A DNA stretch of 44,935 nt. Origin: Candidatus Limisoma faecipullorum (GTDB taxonomy: Bacteria; Bacteroidota; Bacteroidia; Bacteroidales; Muribaculaceae). A program made the translations under genes and the position numbers. The notes under the pieces are model-generated. The model was not told the origin of the DNA. It was given only the letters and a program-made list of their open reading frames with translations, and did no database searches. Positions 8,276 to 17,538 of this stretch are shown piece by piece (within the stretch, counting starts at the first letter, position 1; every line of letters starts with the position of its first letter). Location of the stretch: contig JADIMC010000034.1 of the NCBI GenBank assembly GCA_017694955.1, forward strand, positions 1-44,935, given 5' to 3'.

Positions 8276-9100
8276 TTAATATTGTTCTTTCTCGTTAGGA
8301 AAATCTCCAGTCTTGACATCGTCAACATATTTTGCCACCGCATCGTTGATTATCGTGCCAAGATCTGCGTAACGACGGAGAAAACGTGGTGAGAATCCCT
8401 TGTTGATTCCAAGCATATCGTGCATCACAAGCACTTGTCCGTCGCAACCGTTACCGGCGCCGATACCTATCACTGGTATGTCGAGCATCTTTGCCACCTT
8501 TGCGGCAAGCTCAGCCGGAATCTTCTCAAGGACAAGGGCAAAGCATCCTATCTCCTGGAGCAGCTTGGCATCCTCGATAAGCTTGTTTGCCTCGGCTTCT
8601 TCGCGAGCGCGTACCGTATATGACCCGAACTTATTGATAGACTGCGGCGTAAGTCCAAGATGTCCCATCACCGGTATGCCAGCCGTGAGAATGCGTTCTA
8701 TCGACTCGCGCACCTCTGCCCCGCCTTCAAGCTTGATGCAGTCGGCATGAGTCTCCTTCATAATTCTGATTGCAGAAGAAAGCGCCTCTTTCGAATTGCC
8801 CTGATAAGTGCCAAAAGGCATATCCACCACTACAAGCGCACGTGTAACCGCCCTCATAACCGATTTGCCGTGATATATCATCTGGTCGAGCGTCATCGGC
8901 AAAGTAGTAATGTTTCCTGCCATTACGTTAGAAGCCGAATCGCCAACCAATATCACGTCCATCCCGGCCCCATCAATCAGTTTCGCCATCGAATAATCAT
9001 AGGCGGTAAGCATCGCTATCTTTTCGCCGCGCTGCTTCATCTCGATAAGGCGGCGCGTAGTCACTTTCCTTTTGTCTTTATCTTCCGTGTAAGTTGACAT
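8276..9100 (-). CDS. panB: 3-methyl-2-oxobutanoate hydroxymethyltransferase
   Basis: Predicted 274-residue TIM-barrel enzyme that transfers a hydroxymethyl group from methylenetetrahydrofolate to ketoisovalerate, the first committed step of pantothenate synthesis. Hallmarks: [25 protein letters not shown] with the metal-binding Asp, [20 protein letters not shown] and [15 protein letters not shown]. The length is typical. It starts 14 bases after the nadB stop, so nadB and panB probably form one transcript, pairing NAD and coenzyme A precursor synthesis. Confidence 0.96.
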   Translation of the reverse strand: MSTYTEDKDKRKVTTRRLIEMKQRGEKIAMLTAYDYSMAKLIDGAGMDVILVGDSASNVMAGNITTLPMTLDQMIYHGKSVMRAVTRALVVVDMPFGTYQGNSKEALSSAIRIMKETHADCIKLEGGAEVRESIERILTAGIPVMGHLGLTPQSINKFGSYTVRAREEAEANKLIEDAKLLQEIGCFALVLEKIPAELAAKVAKMLDIPVIGIGAGNGCDGQVLVMHDMLGINKGFSPRFLRRYADLGTIINDAVAKYVDDVKTGDFPNEKEQY

Positions 9101-9114
9101 AATCTTATATATTA

Positions 9115-10695
9115 TTAATTGTTTTTATTTTTCACAGGCGGGTAATCTATCGAATAATGCAATCCGCGAGACTCATGCCGCTCTTTTGCCTGACGCATTA
9201 TCAGATATCCGACATTTATCAAATTGCGAAGCTCGCATATCTCCTTCGAGGCCTTGCTTTGCTTGAACAGTCTCTCGGTCTCCTCATAAAGTATGTCGAG
9301 ACGGTTCCAAGCCCGGTCAAGACGCAAGTTTGAACGTACAATGCCCACATAGGTGCTCATTATCTGATTCACCTCCTTAAGACTTTGAGTGATAAGCACC
9401 ATCTCCTCGTTGTGCTGCGTACCCTCGTCGTTCCATTCCGGCACATCCTCACGGAAAGAATAATGACCGATGTTGTCCATACTGTGCCTTGCAGCGGCAT
9501 CAGCATATACCACTGCCTCAATCAACGAATTAGAAGCCAGACGGTTGCCGCCATGCAACCCCGTGCATGAGCATTCTCCCACAGCATAAAGCCGCTGTAT
9601 CGAAGAACACGCATTAAGGTCAACCTTAATCCCGCCACATAGATAATGCGCGGCAGGGGCTACCGGAATGTAATCCTTTGTAATGTCTATGCCCAAGCTA
9701 AGGCACTTGGCATAGATATTGGGGAAATGACGCTTTGTCTCCTCCGCATCCTTATGTGTCACGTCCAGATATACATGGTCATCACCTCTCAACTTCATTT
9801 CATTGTCGATAGCACGCGCCACGATGTCGCGAGGAGCAAGCGACAGACGCTTGTCGTATTTATGCATAAACTCCTTGCCGTCGAGCGTGCGCAGCACCGC
9901 ACCGTAACCTCTCATCGCCTCTGTTATCAGAAACGACGGACGGTCGCCCGGATGATAAAGAGCTGTCGGGTGGAACTGTATGAATTCCATATCCTTTACA
10001 GTCCCTTTCGCACGATAGACCATTGCTATTCCGTCGCCGGTAGCTACCGGAGGATTTGTCGTGGTGGTATATACCTGGACGATACCTCCCGTGGCCATAA
10101 CCGTCACCTTCGAGAGGAAGGTATCAACCTTGTTAGTAGCAAGATTGAGTATGTAGGCGCCATAGCAAGTGATGTCAGGCGTGCGGCGTGTCACTATTTT
10201 CCCCAGATGGTGCTGGGTGATTATCTCGACTGCAAAATGATTATCAAACACATCGATATCAGGATGCTCCTGCAGGGCACGGATAAGGCTGTCCTGTATT
10301 TCAGCGCCGGTATTGTCGGCATGGTGCAGTATTCGGAATTCTGAATGGCCGCCCTCACGGTGCAAGTCAAATTCTCCCCTTTCGTTCTTGTCGAACTTCA
10401 CGCCCCACTCTATCAATTGCCTGATTTGCTCCGGAGCGCCTTTCACCACTTTCTCGACAGCAGCACGGTCGCTCAGCCAATCACCGGCAATCATTGTGTC
10501 CTCTATGTGCTTGTCGAAATTGTCAACTTCAAGATTTGTGACAGAAGCCACACCTCCTTGTGCAAAATACGTATTGGCTTCTTCCAGATTAGTCTTGCAA
10601 ATCAACGCCACCTTTCCGGTAGCCGCTACTTTCAAAGCATAGCTCATTCCGGCTATGCCCGAGCCGATAACGAGATAATCATACTTATACACCAT
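9115..10695 (-). CDS. nadB: L-aspartate oxidase
   Basis: Predicted 526-residue FAD enzyme of the succinate dehydrogenase/fumarate reductase flavoprotein family. It oxidises aspartate to iminoaspartate for quinolinate and NAD synthesis. The N-terminal FAD motif is [14 protein letters not shown], followed by the substrate region [24 protein letters not shown], and YLCGGIKVD plus [13 protein letters not shown] near residues 350-390. nadA and nadC are not in the window. The ATG at 10695 is chosen because it sits just before the FAD motif and behind a -7 element; an upstream in-frame start at 10803 would read through that promoter. Confidence 0.95.
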   Translation of the reverse strand: MVYKYDYLVIGSGIAGMSYALKVAATGKVALICKTNLEEANTYFAQGGVASVTNLEVDNFDKHIEDTMIAGDWLSDRAAVEKVVKGAPEQIRQLIEWGVKFDKNERGEFDLHREGGHSEFRILHHADNTGAEIQDSLIRALQEHPDIDVFDNHFAVEIITQHHLGKIVTRRTPDITCYGAYILNLATNKVDTFLSKVTVMATGGIVQVYTTTTNPPVATGDGIAMVYRAKGTVKDMEFIQFHPTALYHPGDRPSFLITEAMRGYGAVLRTLDGKEFMHKYDKRLSLAPRDIVARAIDNEMKLRGDDHVYLDVTHKDAEETKRHFPNIYAKCLSLGIDITKDYIPVAPAAHYLCGGIKVDLNACSSIQRLYAVGECSCTGLHGGNRLASNSLIEAVVYADAAARHSMDNIGHYSFREDVPEWNDEGTQHNEEMVLITQSLKEVNQIMSTYVGIVRSNLRLDRAWNRLDILYEETERLFKQSKASKEICELRNLINVGYLIMRQAKERHESRGLHYSIDYPPVKNKNN

Positions 10696-10719
10696 AGCTG
10701 TGTCATTTATAATTGGCTG

Positions 10720-10727
10720 CAAAGATA
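10720..10727 (-). promoter_or_regulatory. -7 element of nadB-panB
   Basis: TATCTTTG on the minus strand, 25 bases before the nadB ATG. The -33 region lacks a clear TTG. It is back to back with the element for the gene at 10840. Confidence 0.5.
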
Positions 10728-10811
10728 ATGCAAGCTTGGCGAATTGTGGTTGTTTTTTCGCTTTTAATGAGGTTTTTGGGAAATGTGTTTCACCGTTTTT
10801 CACAAAATGCT

Positions 10812-10819
10812 TAATTTTG
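10812..10819 (+). promoter_or_regulatory. -7 element of the PCMD-like gene
   Basis: TAATTTTG, 20 bases before the ATG at 10840, with a T-rich GTTT about 20 bases upstream as a weak -33. Confidence 0.45.
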
Positions 10820-10839
10820 ACGCTGAAAAAGTGATAATT

Positions 10840-11796
10840 ATGAAGAAATTAAGCATTGTTGTGCTGCTGGCAATTGCATCAATCGCCACGGCAGGAGCAC
10901 TGGAACGCATCAAATATGGTGATTTCCAGCAATGGATAAAACGCAACATCAAAGAATCGGCGATAATCGGAGGAGCCGCGAAGACTCTATATGAAATAGG
11001 ACCAACGACAACAATCAACGGCAACAAGGCATATAACAACATGGGAGGCTCCCCATGGGCGACATCCAACGTATATGCAAAAGTGGCCGGCGTGTCAAAA
11101 GGCAGCAATTCAGTATTCCCCGACAACCGTGGAGGGGGGAACTATTGCGTAAAGCTAACCACCGTGTTCGAGCACGTTAAAGCATTGGGCATCATCAATA
11201 TGGATGTGCTTGCATCGGGCAGCATATACCTCGGCCGAATGATAGAGCCTGTGAAAAGCACAAAAAATCCTTACAGCAAACTGGATATGGGAGTGGCATT
11301 CAACAAACGCCCAAAATATCTAATATTCGATTATAAAACATATATCCCGGAGGGTGAACCGATGATCTACTCCAGCGGATTCGGAAGCCAGAAAGTGCTC
11401 AAAGGACGGCAGAACGCATGCGAAACATTCATACTGCTCCAACGCCGCTGGGAAGACAAGGACGGCAACATCTATGCCAAACGCGTCGGTACCGGTCGCG
11501 AACGTTATGTTAAAAGCACATCCGGATGGGTCAACAACCACAAACTTGCCATACATTATGGCGACATAACCAAACAACCTTTCTTCAAATCGTATATGGG
11601 GCTTATTTCCAACGACCGTCCCTACTACGCCCGCAACAGCAAGGGAAAAATGGTGCCGGTGAAAGAAGTGGGCTGGGATGCTCCGAATGCCGTGCCTACA
11701 CATATGATGGTAATGTTCTCAGCCGGCTGCGGAACAGCATACGAAGGCACCCCGGGACAGACAATGTGGGTTGACAACGTATGCCTTGAATACTGA
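10840..11796 (+). CDS. Secreted protein, PCMD-like (putative carbohydrate metabolism domain)
   Basis: Predicted 318 residues with a clear signal peptide (MKKLSIVVLLAIASIATAGA, cleavage near residue 20). The mature part ends in MWVDNVCLEY, a strand typical of Bacteroidota PCMD-type beta-sandwich proteins. SGSIYLGRM and FNKRPKYLIFDYK also fit that family's opening strands. The family is usually found with surface glycan systems, but none is adjacent: nadB is divergent and xerD follows after 12 bases. The family match is by eye and moderate; what the protein binds is unknown. It lacks a lipobox, so periplasmic or exported location is likely. Confidence 0.6.
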   Translation: MKKLSIVVLLAIASIATAGALERIKYGDFQQWIKRNIKESAIIGGAAKTLYEIGPTTTINGNKAYNNMGGSPWATSNVYAKVAGVSKGSNSVFPDNRGGGNYCVKLTTVFEHVKALGIINMDVLASGSIYLGRMIEPVKSTKNPYSKLDMGVAFNKRPKYLIFDYKTYIPEGEPMIYSSGFGSQKVLKGRQNACETFILLQRRWEDKDGNIYAKRVGTGRERYVKSTSGWVNNHKLAIHYGDITKQPFFKSYMGLISNDRPYYARNSKGKMVPVKEVGWDAPNAVPTHMMVMFSAGCGTAYEGTPGQTMWVDNVCLEY

Positions 11797-11808
11797 CACC
11801 GCCACGCA

Positions 11809-12732
11809 ATGCGTGAAATTGACAATATCGGAAAGATAAAGGAACAGTTCATAGCCTATCTTACTTTCGAGAAAGGGCTGTCGCGCAACTCCGTGGAGGC
11901 ATATACCGACGACACGGAAAAACTAATCCGCTATTTAGAAGAGGACGGAAAGAAATTAAGCGACATAACTGAGCCAGACCTTCACGAATTTCTCTCCACA
12001 CTCCACGACCTCGGAATATCACCGCGCTCACAAGCACGCATCATTTCGGGGATACGGGCTTTTTTCCATTTTCTGAAAATAGAGCACTATATTCCCCATA
12101 ATCCGGCAGAACTGCTCGAACTACCCAAAATAGGGCAGCATCTTCCCGACACCCTTTCCGTGAAAGAAATCGATGCAATGGAGCAAGCCACTGACCCTGA
12201 CACTTATGAAGGTGTGCGTAACAAAGCGATAATCGAGACTCTTTACAGTTGCGGATTACGGGTATCAGAGCTTGTCGGGCTACAGATTTCCAACTTCTTC
12301 ATCAATGAAGAATTCATAGTGGTGAAAGGCAAAGGAAACAAACAACGCATGGTCCCTATCTCGCGTTCGGCCATCGACAGCATCCTCGCATATATGGAGA
12401 AGCGCAACTCGCTCGTAATAAAAAAAGGAAGTGAGGACATATTGTTTCTTAACCGCCGCGGAGCAATGATGAGCCGTGTGATGATCTTCTACATAATAAA
12501 GGATTTATGCTCTAAATGCGGAATCGACAAACGCATCAGCCCGCATACGCTGCGCCATTCGTTTGCCACCCATCTGCTCGAAGGCGGCGCAAACCTCAGA
12601 GCAATACAGCAGATGCTCGGACACGAAAGCATATCGACTACAGAAATCTATATGCATATCGACCGCTCGCACCTGCGCCGCGAAATACTTGAACACCACC
12701 CACGCAACAATAAACATAAAGAATCATACTGA
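11809..12732 (+). CDS. xerD: Tyrosine recombinase XerD
   Basis: Predicted 307-residue site-specific recombinase that resolves chromosome dimers at dif together with XerC. The SAM-like DNA-binding domain is at about 10-95 and the catalytic domain at 115-295. All catalytic residues are visible: Arg151 (GLRVSEL), Lys175 (KGKGNKQR), His246 and Arg249 (HTLRH), His272 (LGHESI) and nucleophile Tyr281 (EIYMHI). Length and lack of a phage context favour a housekeeping Xer protein over an integrase. The XerD rather than XerC assignment is a judgement. It starts 12 bases after the preceding gene, and yjbQ follows within 2 bases. Confidence 0.88.
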   Translation: MREIDNIGKIKEQFIAYLTFEKGLSRNSVEAYTDDTEKLIRYLEEDGKKLSDITEPDLHEFLSTLHDLGISPRSQARIISGIRAFFHFLKIEHYIPHNPAELLELPKIGQHLPDTLSVKEIDAMEQATDPDTYEGVRNKAIIETLYSCGLRVSELVGLQISNFFINEEFIVVKGKGNKQRMVPISRSAIDSILAYMEKRNSLVIKKGSEDILFLNRRGAMMSRVMIFYIIKDLCSKCGIDKRISPHTLRHSFATHLLEGGANLRAIQQMLGHESISTTEIYMHIDRSHLRREILEHHPRNNKHKESY

Positions 12733-12734
12733 AA

Positions 12735-13145
12735 ATGATACGGCAAATCGAATTCACGCTTCAAGTAAAAAGACGGGGATGCCATCTGATAACAAACGAA
12801 GTGACGAAACATCTGGGCGAGCTTCCGGAACACGGGATGCTCAACCTGTTCGTGAAACACACCAGCTGCGCATTGACAATCAACGAAAATGCCGACCCTG
12901 ACGTAAGGCACGATCTCAACGAGTCGCTCAACCGAATAGCGCCAGAAAGAGAACCATACTACCGGCACACCCTTGAAGGCGACGACGATATGCCGGCTCA
13001 TACGAAATCCACTCTTTGCGGAGTCTCGCTGACCATTCCCATAACAGAAAGACGGCTTAACCTCGGCACCTGGCAGGGAATCTATCTCTGTGAATTCCGC
13101 GACTCAGCCACACCACGCCGAATTGTTGCCACAATATTCTACTGA
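12735..13145 (+). CDS. YjbQ family protein (UPF0047; weak thiamine phosphate synthase activity reported in family)
   Basis: Predicted 136-residue cytoplasmic protein of the YjbQ/UPF0047 fold, normally a trimer. It carries the conserved [16 protein letters not shown] and the metal-site histidine in [10 protein letters not shown], then [11 protein letters not shown]. Members show weak thiamine phosphate synthase activity, but the physiological role is unclear. The ATG at 12735 lies two bases after the xerD stop, so the two are co-transcribed. Its 3' end overlaps convergent xpt by seven bases. Confidence 0.85.
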   Translation: MIRQIEFTLQVKRRGCHLITNEVTKHLGELPEHGMLNLFVKHTSCALTINENADPDVRHDLNESLNRIAPEREPYYRHTLEGDDDMPAHTKSTLCGVSLTIPITERRLNLGTWQGIYLCEFRDSATPRRIVATIFY

Positions 13146-13714
13146 TTACCCCTTATCATGATTTTACAATCATCAAGACTGTCGATGATTGCAAGGCTCT
13201 GTACATCATAGCCCATCTCCCTGAGACGGTCACCTCCTCCCTGGAAACCTTTCTCGATGATGAAACCCATTCCCTCGATAGTAGCACCTGCCTGACATGC
13301 AAGGTCAATCATTCCAAGCGCGGCATTACCATAAGCAAGGAAATCATCTATAAACACCACGTGGTCGTCAGGGGTAAGGAAATTACGACTGATGCATACC
13401 GTATAGACACGGTTTTTCGTAAAGGATTTCACCTCGGAAACGAGCATATTGTCCATCGTCTTAGGCTGCTTTTTCTTAATAAACACTACCGGAAGCTGCA
13501 ATATATAGCCCATCATTATAGCCGGAGCGATACCGCTTGCCTCGATTGTCACAATCTTATTGAAGCGCTTGCCGGCAAACCGCCTGCTGAACTCCTCCGC
13601 GACCTTGTACATAAGATTCGGGTCAAGCTGATGGTTAAGAAAGCTGTCAACTTTCAATATCCCCCCTGGCAACGAACGCCCGTCCTGCAATATTCTGTCA
13701 ATTAATAATTTCAT
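13139..13714 (-). CDS. xpt: Xanthine phosphoribosyltransferase
   Basis: Predicted 191-residue purine salvage enzyme converting xanthine and PRPP to XMP. The PRPP-binding loop is [13 protein letters not shown] at about 119-131, and the N-terminal stretch [22 protein letters not shown] is diagnostic for Xpt over other phosphoribosyltransferases. It is last in a run with the threonine aldolase gene 11 bases upstream. No purine riboswitch is recognisable before it. The 3' end overlaps yjbQ. Confidence 0.94.
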   Translation of the reverse strand: MKLLIDRILQDGRSLPGGILKVDSFLNHQLDPNLMYKVAEEFSRRFAGKRFNKIVTIEASGIAPAIMMGYILQLPVVFIKKKQPKTMDNMLVSEVKSFTKNRVYTVCISRNFLTPDDHVVFIDDFLAYGNAALGMIDLACQAGATIEGMGFIIEKGFQGGGDRLREMGYDVQSLAIIDSLDDCKIMIRGNQ

Positions 13715-13725
13715 TTGCTATGATT

Positions 13726-14775
13726 TTAAATTTTTTCTTCCATACAAGCTGAGATATCGGTAATAAGAGCATCAACCGCATCATCCGTTGTCGCCCACGA
13801 CGTGCATATCCTCACCAACCTCCATCCTTCCCTTCCACACGGAGCGACAGAAAACACATATTTCTCCTCCAACTTCTCCAACACAGGAACAGGCATATAG
13901 ACAAACTGCTGGTTAGTGGTACACGGGCTGCAAAGCTCCAATCCGGCAGCTTCGAGTGCCGTACGGACCTTCATTGCAAGCCTGTCGGCACGCTTTGAAA
14001 TCTCAAAATAGATACCGTCGGAAAGCAATGCCAGGAATTGCAAGCCAAGCAATCTGCCTTTCGCGAGCATTCCACCATTTTGCTTAATAAGATAACGGAA
14101 ATCACGTCCCAACGCATTACCAGTGAACACAACAGCCTCGCCGAACAATGCACCGCATTTCGTTCCACCGATAGTGAACACATCGCACATGCGCGCTATT
14201 TCAGGCAATGTCAGGTCGTTGCCGTCAGCCATCAGCCCATAGCCAAGACGGGCACCATCAATAAACAAAGGCAATCCAAGCTCACAACATATCCCGCTCA
14301 ACTGCTCCAACTCCTTTTTAGAATACAATGTGCCTGTTTCGGTCGGAAAAGAAACATACACCATACCCGGTTGCACACAATGCTCATGGTCAGCGTCGGC
14401 ATAATGAGCCATAACAAGCTCCTTGACATCGGAGGCCTTCAGTTTCCCATCTGCCGAATGCACTGTAAGCACCTTGTGTCCGGATGCCTCAACAGCACCA
14501 GTCTCATGAACGGCAATATGACCTGTCGTCGCAGCCACCACGCCCTGATGAGGGCGCAACAATGCTGAAATCACAGTCCGGTTTGACTGTGTCCCTCCTA
14601 CAAGGAAATGCACATCAGCGTCAGGAATACCGACAAGCTGCCTTATAAGCGACCTTGCATCCTCACAATACCTGTCGTTGGCATATCCACAAGTCTGCTC
14701 CATATTGGTAGAGCAAATCTTTTCAATCACGGCAGGATGCGCACCTTCCGTGTAATCGCATTCAAAATGCAGCAT
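13726..14775 (-). CDS. Low-specificity threonine aldolase / beta-eliminating lyase
   Basis: Predicted 349-residue fold-type I PLP enzyme that cleaves threonine or allo-threonine to glycine and acetaldehyde. Lys206 in TIGGTKCGALFGE is the expected Schiff-base lysine, Asp173 in LFIDGARLGYG the pyridine-nitrogen partner and His90 in TGHIAVHETGA the stacking residue. Length is normal. It lies between an ABM-domain gene and xpt with 11-base gaps on both sides, suggesting one transcript. Beta-elimination on another substrate cannot be excluded, as subfamilies are hard to separate by eye. Confidence 0.88.
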   Translation of the reverse strand: MLHFECDYTEGAHPAVIEKICSTNMEQTCGYANDRYCEDARSLIRQLVGIPDADVHFLVGGTQSNRTVISALLRPHQGVVAATTGHIAVHETGAVEASGHKVLTVHSADGKLKASDVKELVMAHYADADHEHCVQPGMVYVSFPTETGTLYSKKELEQLSGICCELGLPLFIDGARLGYGLMADGNDLTLPEIARMCDVFTIGGTKCGALFGEAVVFTGNALGRDFRYLIKQNGGMLAKGRLLGLQFLALLSDGIYFEISKRADRLAMKVRTALEAAGLELCSPCTTNQQFVYMPVPVLEKLEEKYVFSVAPCGREGWRLVRICTSWATTDDAVDALITDISACMEEKI

Positions 14776-14786
14776 ATCGGAAATGC

Positions 14787-15071
14787 TTAAAAATTGAACT
14801 TCTCAAGTTTCAACGAGGCAAGCTTCTCGATATTGCCAACATGCAATTTGAAGTGCTCCGTGGCTGAATGTGCATCCAATGCCTTCTCGTCACGCCACGT
14901 CTCACAAATCATCATCACACCGCGACGAGTGGCGCTCTCAAAGATATCATATGCAATACAACCATCCTCCTTCAACGAAGCTGCAGTCAAAGCCTTCGCC
15001 TCCTCAAGCACAGCATCATAGGCAGCATCTGCCACTTGTATAAAACAATTAAGTCTCAACATCTTGTTCAT
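14787..15071 (-). CDS. Antibiotic biosynthesis monooxygenase (ABM) domain protein
   Basis: Predicted 94-residue dimeric ferredoxin-like protein. The pattern LNCFIQVAD, then EEAKALTAASLKEDGCIAYDIFES and ICETWRDEKALDAHSATEHFK is typical of YgiN-like quinol monooxygenases and related small ABM proteins. The final H-x-x-x-H helix (HSATEH) is the usual dimer edge. The substrate is unknown. It appears to be the first gene of a unit with the threonine aldolase and xpt, with a -7 element at 15090-15097. The start could also be the ATG three codons downstream. Confidence 0.82.
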   Translation of the reverse strand: MNKMLRLNCFIQVADAAYDAVLEEAKALTAASLKEDGCIAYDIFESATRRGVMMICETWRDEKALDAHSATEHFKLHVGNIEKLASLKLEKFNF

Positions 15072-15089
15072 TATTTATATACGACAATG

Positions 15090-15097
15090 CAAAGTTA
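15090..15097 (-). promoter_or_regulatory. -7 element of the ABM-threonine aldolase-xpt unit
   Basis: TAACTTTG on the minus strand, 18 bases before the ABM start, in a 96-base gap after the WYL gene. No clear -33 TTG. Confidence 0.45.
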
Positions 15098-15167
15098 TCA
15101 TTATTTCACGACACACCGACTATGCAGGACGCAAATACAACCTTACAGAAAACACATTAGCCAGCCC

Positions 15168-16058
15168 CTACCGCTCGTAGTTGGAAAGCGACTTACGCAA
15201 AGTGTCGATTACGGCAGCCTTAAGTTCCGGAGGAGAGACGACCGTTACCTTATCGCCAAACGAAAGCAGCTCCTGAATGAAATCATAAGTGATATAAAGT
15301 CGATAATGAAACAATGAATACCCATCGCACACCTGCTCCTGCTGAGACTGATGAAGCGGCAAAGCCCTCAAATACTTAGACTGCTCGCTATCAGCCCTCA
15401 AAACGACCGTCTTCACCTCTCCTTCTGAAGAAGTTATACCGAAACAATTCTCAAAAAAACCGGCAACTGTCATTTCCGGCATATCGAAAGCGGTATTCAT
15501 GATGTTCACCTCATTGAAGCGGTCAAGCGAATAGGTCTTTATCCGCCGTTCCTTAACATTGTAGCCTATCAGATACCACCGCTGGCGAAATATCCTCAAA
15601 AAATAAGGCTCAAGAACAATGCCCTTGGTAGTGACCGTACGGTAAAACGGCGTATATGAAAACTCTATTTTCCGGGAATTGCGCATCGCCTCGATGATTG
15701 TCGGCAAAAACCCTTTTGCCGACGGCACTTCCTCAAGCATAATCCTGTCGGAAAGCATCGAAGCATCGGAAAGCATACCGCTTATCGACATAGAATTTAT
15801 GAGCCAATTGCTCATTCCACCCTGTTCCTGTCCTCCAGCTATATAGTACTCATATGTGGAGGAATCATATCCGATGGATATGCCGAACAATTCCTCTATA
15901 GCCTGGCGATAATTGTAGAACGTACGTCGTGCCAAAGGCTGCCCGCCTGAAAACGAGCAGCCTTGCCACAATCTGTCGAGTTCGTGGCGCGAGATTCTTC
16001 CATAACGCTGGATGGTTTCAAGCACCCAGATATACTTCTCAAGAAGTCCCCGTGCCAT
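15168..16058 (-). CDS. WYL-domain transcriptional regulator
   Basis: Predicted 296-residue regulator. An N-terminal helix-turn-helix (about 1-60; ISRHELDRLWQ, LARRTFYNYRQAIEELFG) precedes a WYL domain (about 120-290) with the strand pattern KIEFSY, LEPYFLRIFRQRWYLIGYN and IKTYSLDRF. WYL domains usually sense a small ligand or nucleic acid. The start is eight bases after the symporter stop, in the same direction as namZ and the symporter, so it may regulate that operon. Orphan WYL proteins also occur as general regulators. Confidence 0.88.
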   Translation of the reverse strand: MARGLLEKYIWVLETIQRYGRISRHELDRLWQGCSFSGGQPLARRTFYNYRQAIEELFGISIGYDSSTYEYYIAGGQEQGGMSNWLINSMSISGMLSDASMLSDRIMLEEVPSAKGFLPTIIEAMRNSRKIEFSYTPFYRTVTTKGIVLEPYFLRIFRQRWYLIGYNVKERRIKTYSLDRFNEVNIMNTAFDMPEMTVAGFFENCFGITSSEGEVKTVVLRADSEQSKYLRALPLHQSQQEQVCDGYSLFHYRLYITYDFIQELLSFGDKVTVVSPPELKAAVIDTLRKSLSNYER

Positions 16059-16066
16059 TATCTCCG

Positions 16067-17524
16067 CTATTTCTTTTTAATCAGCAGACAAAGTCCTGCC
16101 ACTGTCACAAGCGCGTTGATGATAAGCAGTTCGAAACTGATCTGCCAACCGCCGAACCAAGCCTCACTGTTAGTCTGCAATATATAGCAGATTATCGGCG
16201 AAGCCACACATACCACCGGCACCCAACGGTCGCGTACCGGCTTCTTCGAGGCAAGCCCGAACACAAACATACCGAGAATCGGTCCGTAAGTATATGCCGC
16301 AAGACTGTACACGGCATTGATAGCGCTGTCGTCGTTGAGCTCGTAGAACACCACGATTACAATCACCATCAGCAGCGACATGATAATATGCACCAGTTTG
16401 CGAGTAAGCGTCAAGTCCTTCTCCCCTTGCTTTTCATTTGCCTTAAGGATATCGACCGTGAACGATGTGGTCAACGCCGTCAAAGCACTTCCGGCAGCCG
16501 AATAAGCGGCGGCTATAAGCCCGATGATGAAAATCACGCCGATAAACACCGGGAAACCCTCGCTCCACGCCACATCGCCGAACAAAGCGTCGCCAACGAC
16601 CTTGCCGTCCTTCATCGGGAGATTGTCGCCGGCATACATATAAAGCAAAGTGCCGAGCACAAGGAACAACCCGATGACGAATATCTGAATGAACGAGCTT
16701 ACAATCATATTCTTCTGCGACTCGCGGAAATTCTTGCAGCTCAATGTGCGCTGCATCAAATCCTGATCAAGACCGGTAGTGGCTATCACCATAAACACAC
16801 CTGCAATGAACTGTTTCCAGAAATAATGCCCATCATTGGGGTCGTCAAAGAAAAATATCTTGCTCGTCGGATGGTCGGCCACCGCCGAAGGCAATTCAAA
16901 CAAACCGAGCCCAAGACTCTTGGCGATATAGACAATGCAACATACCACAGAAAGCACAAGGCAGAAAGTCTTCAGAGAGTCGGTCCAAATCAGCGACTTG
17001 ACACCACCCTGGAACGAATACAGCCAAATAAGCGCCACTGTAAGTATGACATTCAACGTGAATGGCATATTAAGCGGTTCGAACACCAAGGTCTGCAAAA
17101 CCACGCAAACCACGAAGAAACGCACAGACGCGCCAAGCATCTTCGACACGAAAAAGAACCATGCGCCTGTACGGTAGGACGACAATCCGAAACGGTTCTC
17201 AAGATAACCATAGATACTCATCAGATTCATCTTGTAGAACATCGGGATAAGCACAAAAGCGACAATTACCGACCCCACGAAGAAGCCAAGAACCATCTGC
17301 ATGTAAGAATATCCCCCGGCAAGCACAGCCCCCGGTACAGAGATGAACGTCACACCTGAGATGCTGGCTCCTATCATCGCTACGGCAACCATATACCACG
17401 GCGACTTACGGTTACCCGTAAAGAATCCGGCATTATCAGTCTTACGCCCTGTAATCCACGAGATTATGAACAACAGAACAAAATAGAAAGCGATTGTCGC
17501 TAACACAATCCAAGCAGTACTCAT
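16067..17524 (-). CDS. Sodium:solute symporter (SSS family)
   Basis: Predicted 485-residue inner-membrane protein with about 13 hydrophobic helices. Family features: GRKTDNAGFFTGNRKSPWY early, SGVTFISVPGAVLAGGYSY (unwound first core helix), WLYSFQGGVKSLIWTDSLK and the sodium-site region AAYSAAGSALTALTTSF. SSS transporters import sugars, amino acids or vitamins with sodium. It begins 14 bases after namZ, so the likely cargo is the sugar released by NamZ, N-acetylmuramate or a muropeptide. A non-PTS transporter for this sugar has been reported in the Bacteroidota oral bacterium Tannerella. The substrate is inference from context. Confidence 0.9.
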   Translation of the reverse strand: MSTAWIVLATIAFYFVLLFIISWITGRKTDNAGFFTGNRKSPWYMVAVAMIGASISGVTFISVPGAVLAGGYSYMQMVLGFFVGSVIVAFVLIPMFYKMNLMSIYGYLENRFGLSSYRTGAWFFFVSKMLGASVRFFVVCVVLQTLVFEPLNMPFTLNVILTVALIWLYSFQGGVKSLIWTDSLKTFCLVLSVVCCIVYIAKSLGLGLFELPSAVADHPTSKIFFFDDPNDGHYFWKQFIAGVFMVIATTGLDQDLMQRTLSCKNFRESQKNMIVSSFIQIFVIGLFLVLGTLLYMYAGDNLPMKDGKVVGDALFGDVAWSEGFPVFIGVIFIIGLIAAAYSAAGSALTALTTSFTVDILKANEKQGEKDLTLTRKLVHIIMSLLMVIVIVVFYELNDDSAINAVYSLAAYTYGPILGMFVFGLASKKPVRDRWVPVVCVASPIICYILQTNSEAWFGGWQISFELLIINALVTVAGLCLLIKKK

Positions 17525-17538
17525 ATCATCTAATTTTA

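Noticed and set aside
11809..12732. Integrase of a mobile element
   Set aside because: Length, motif spacing and the lack of attachment sites or cargo fit a housekeeping Xer recombinase.
13715..13725. Purine riboswitch before xpt
   Set aside because: Only 11 bases separate xpt from the preceding gene and no aptamer-like structure is visible.
15929..17359. Open frame of 476 codons on the plus strand
   Set aside because: It is antisense to the sodium symporter, with His/Gln/Lys-rich translation typical of a reverse-strand shadow.
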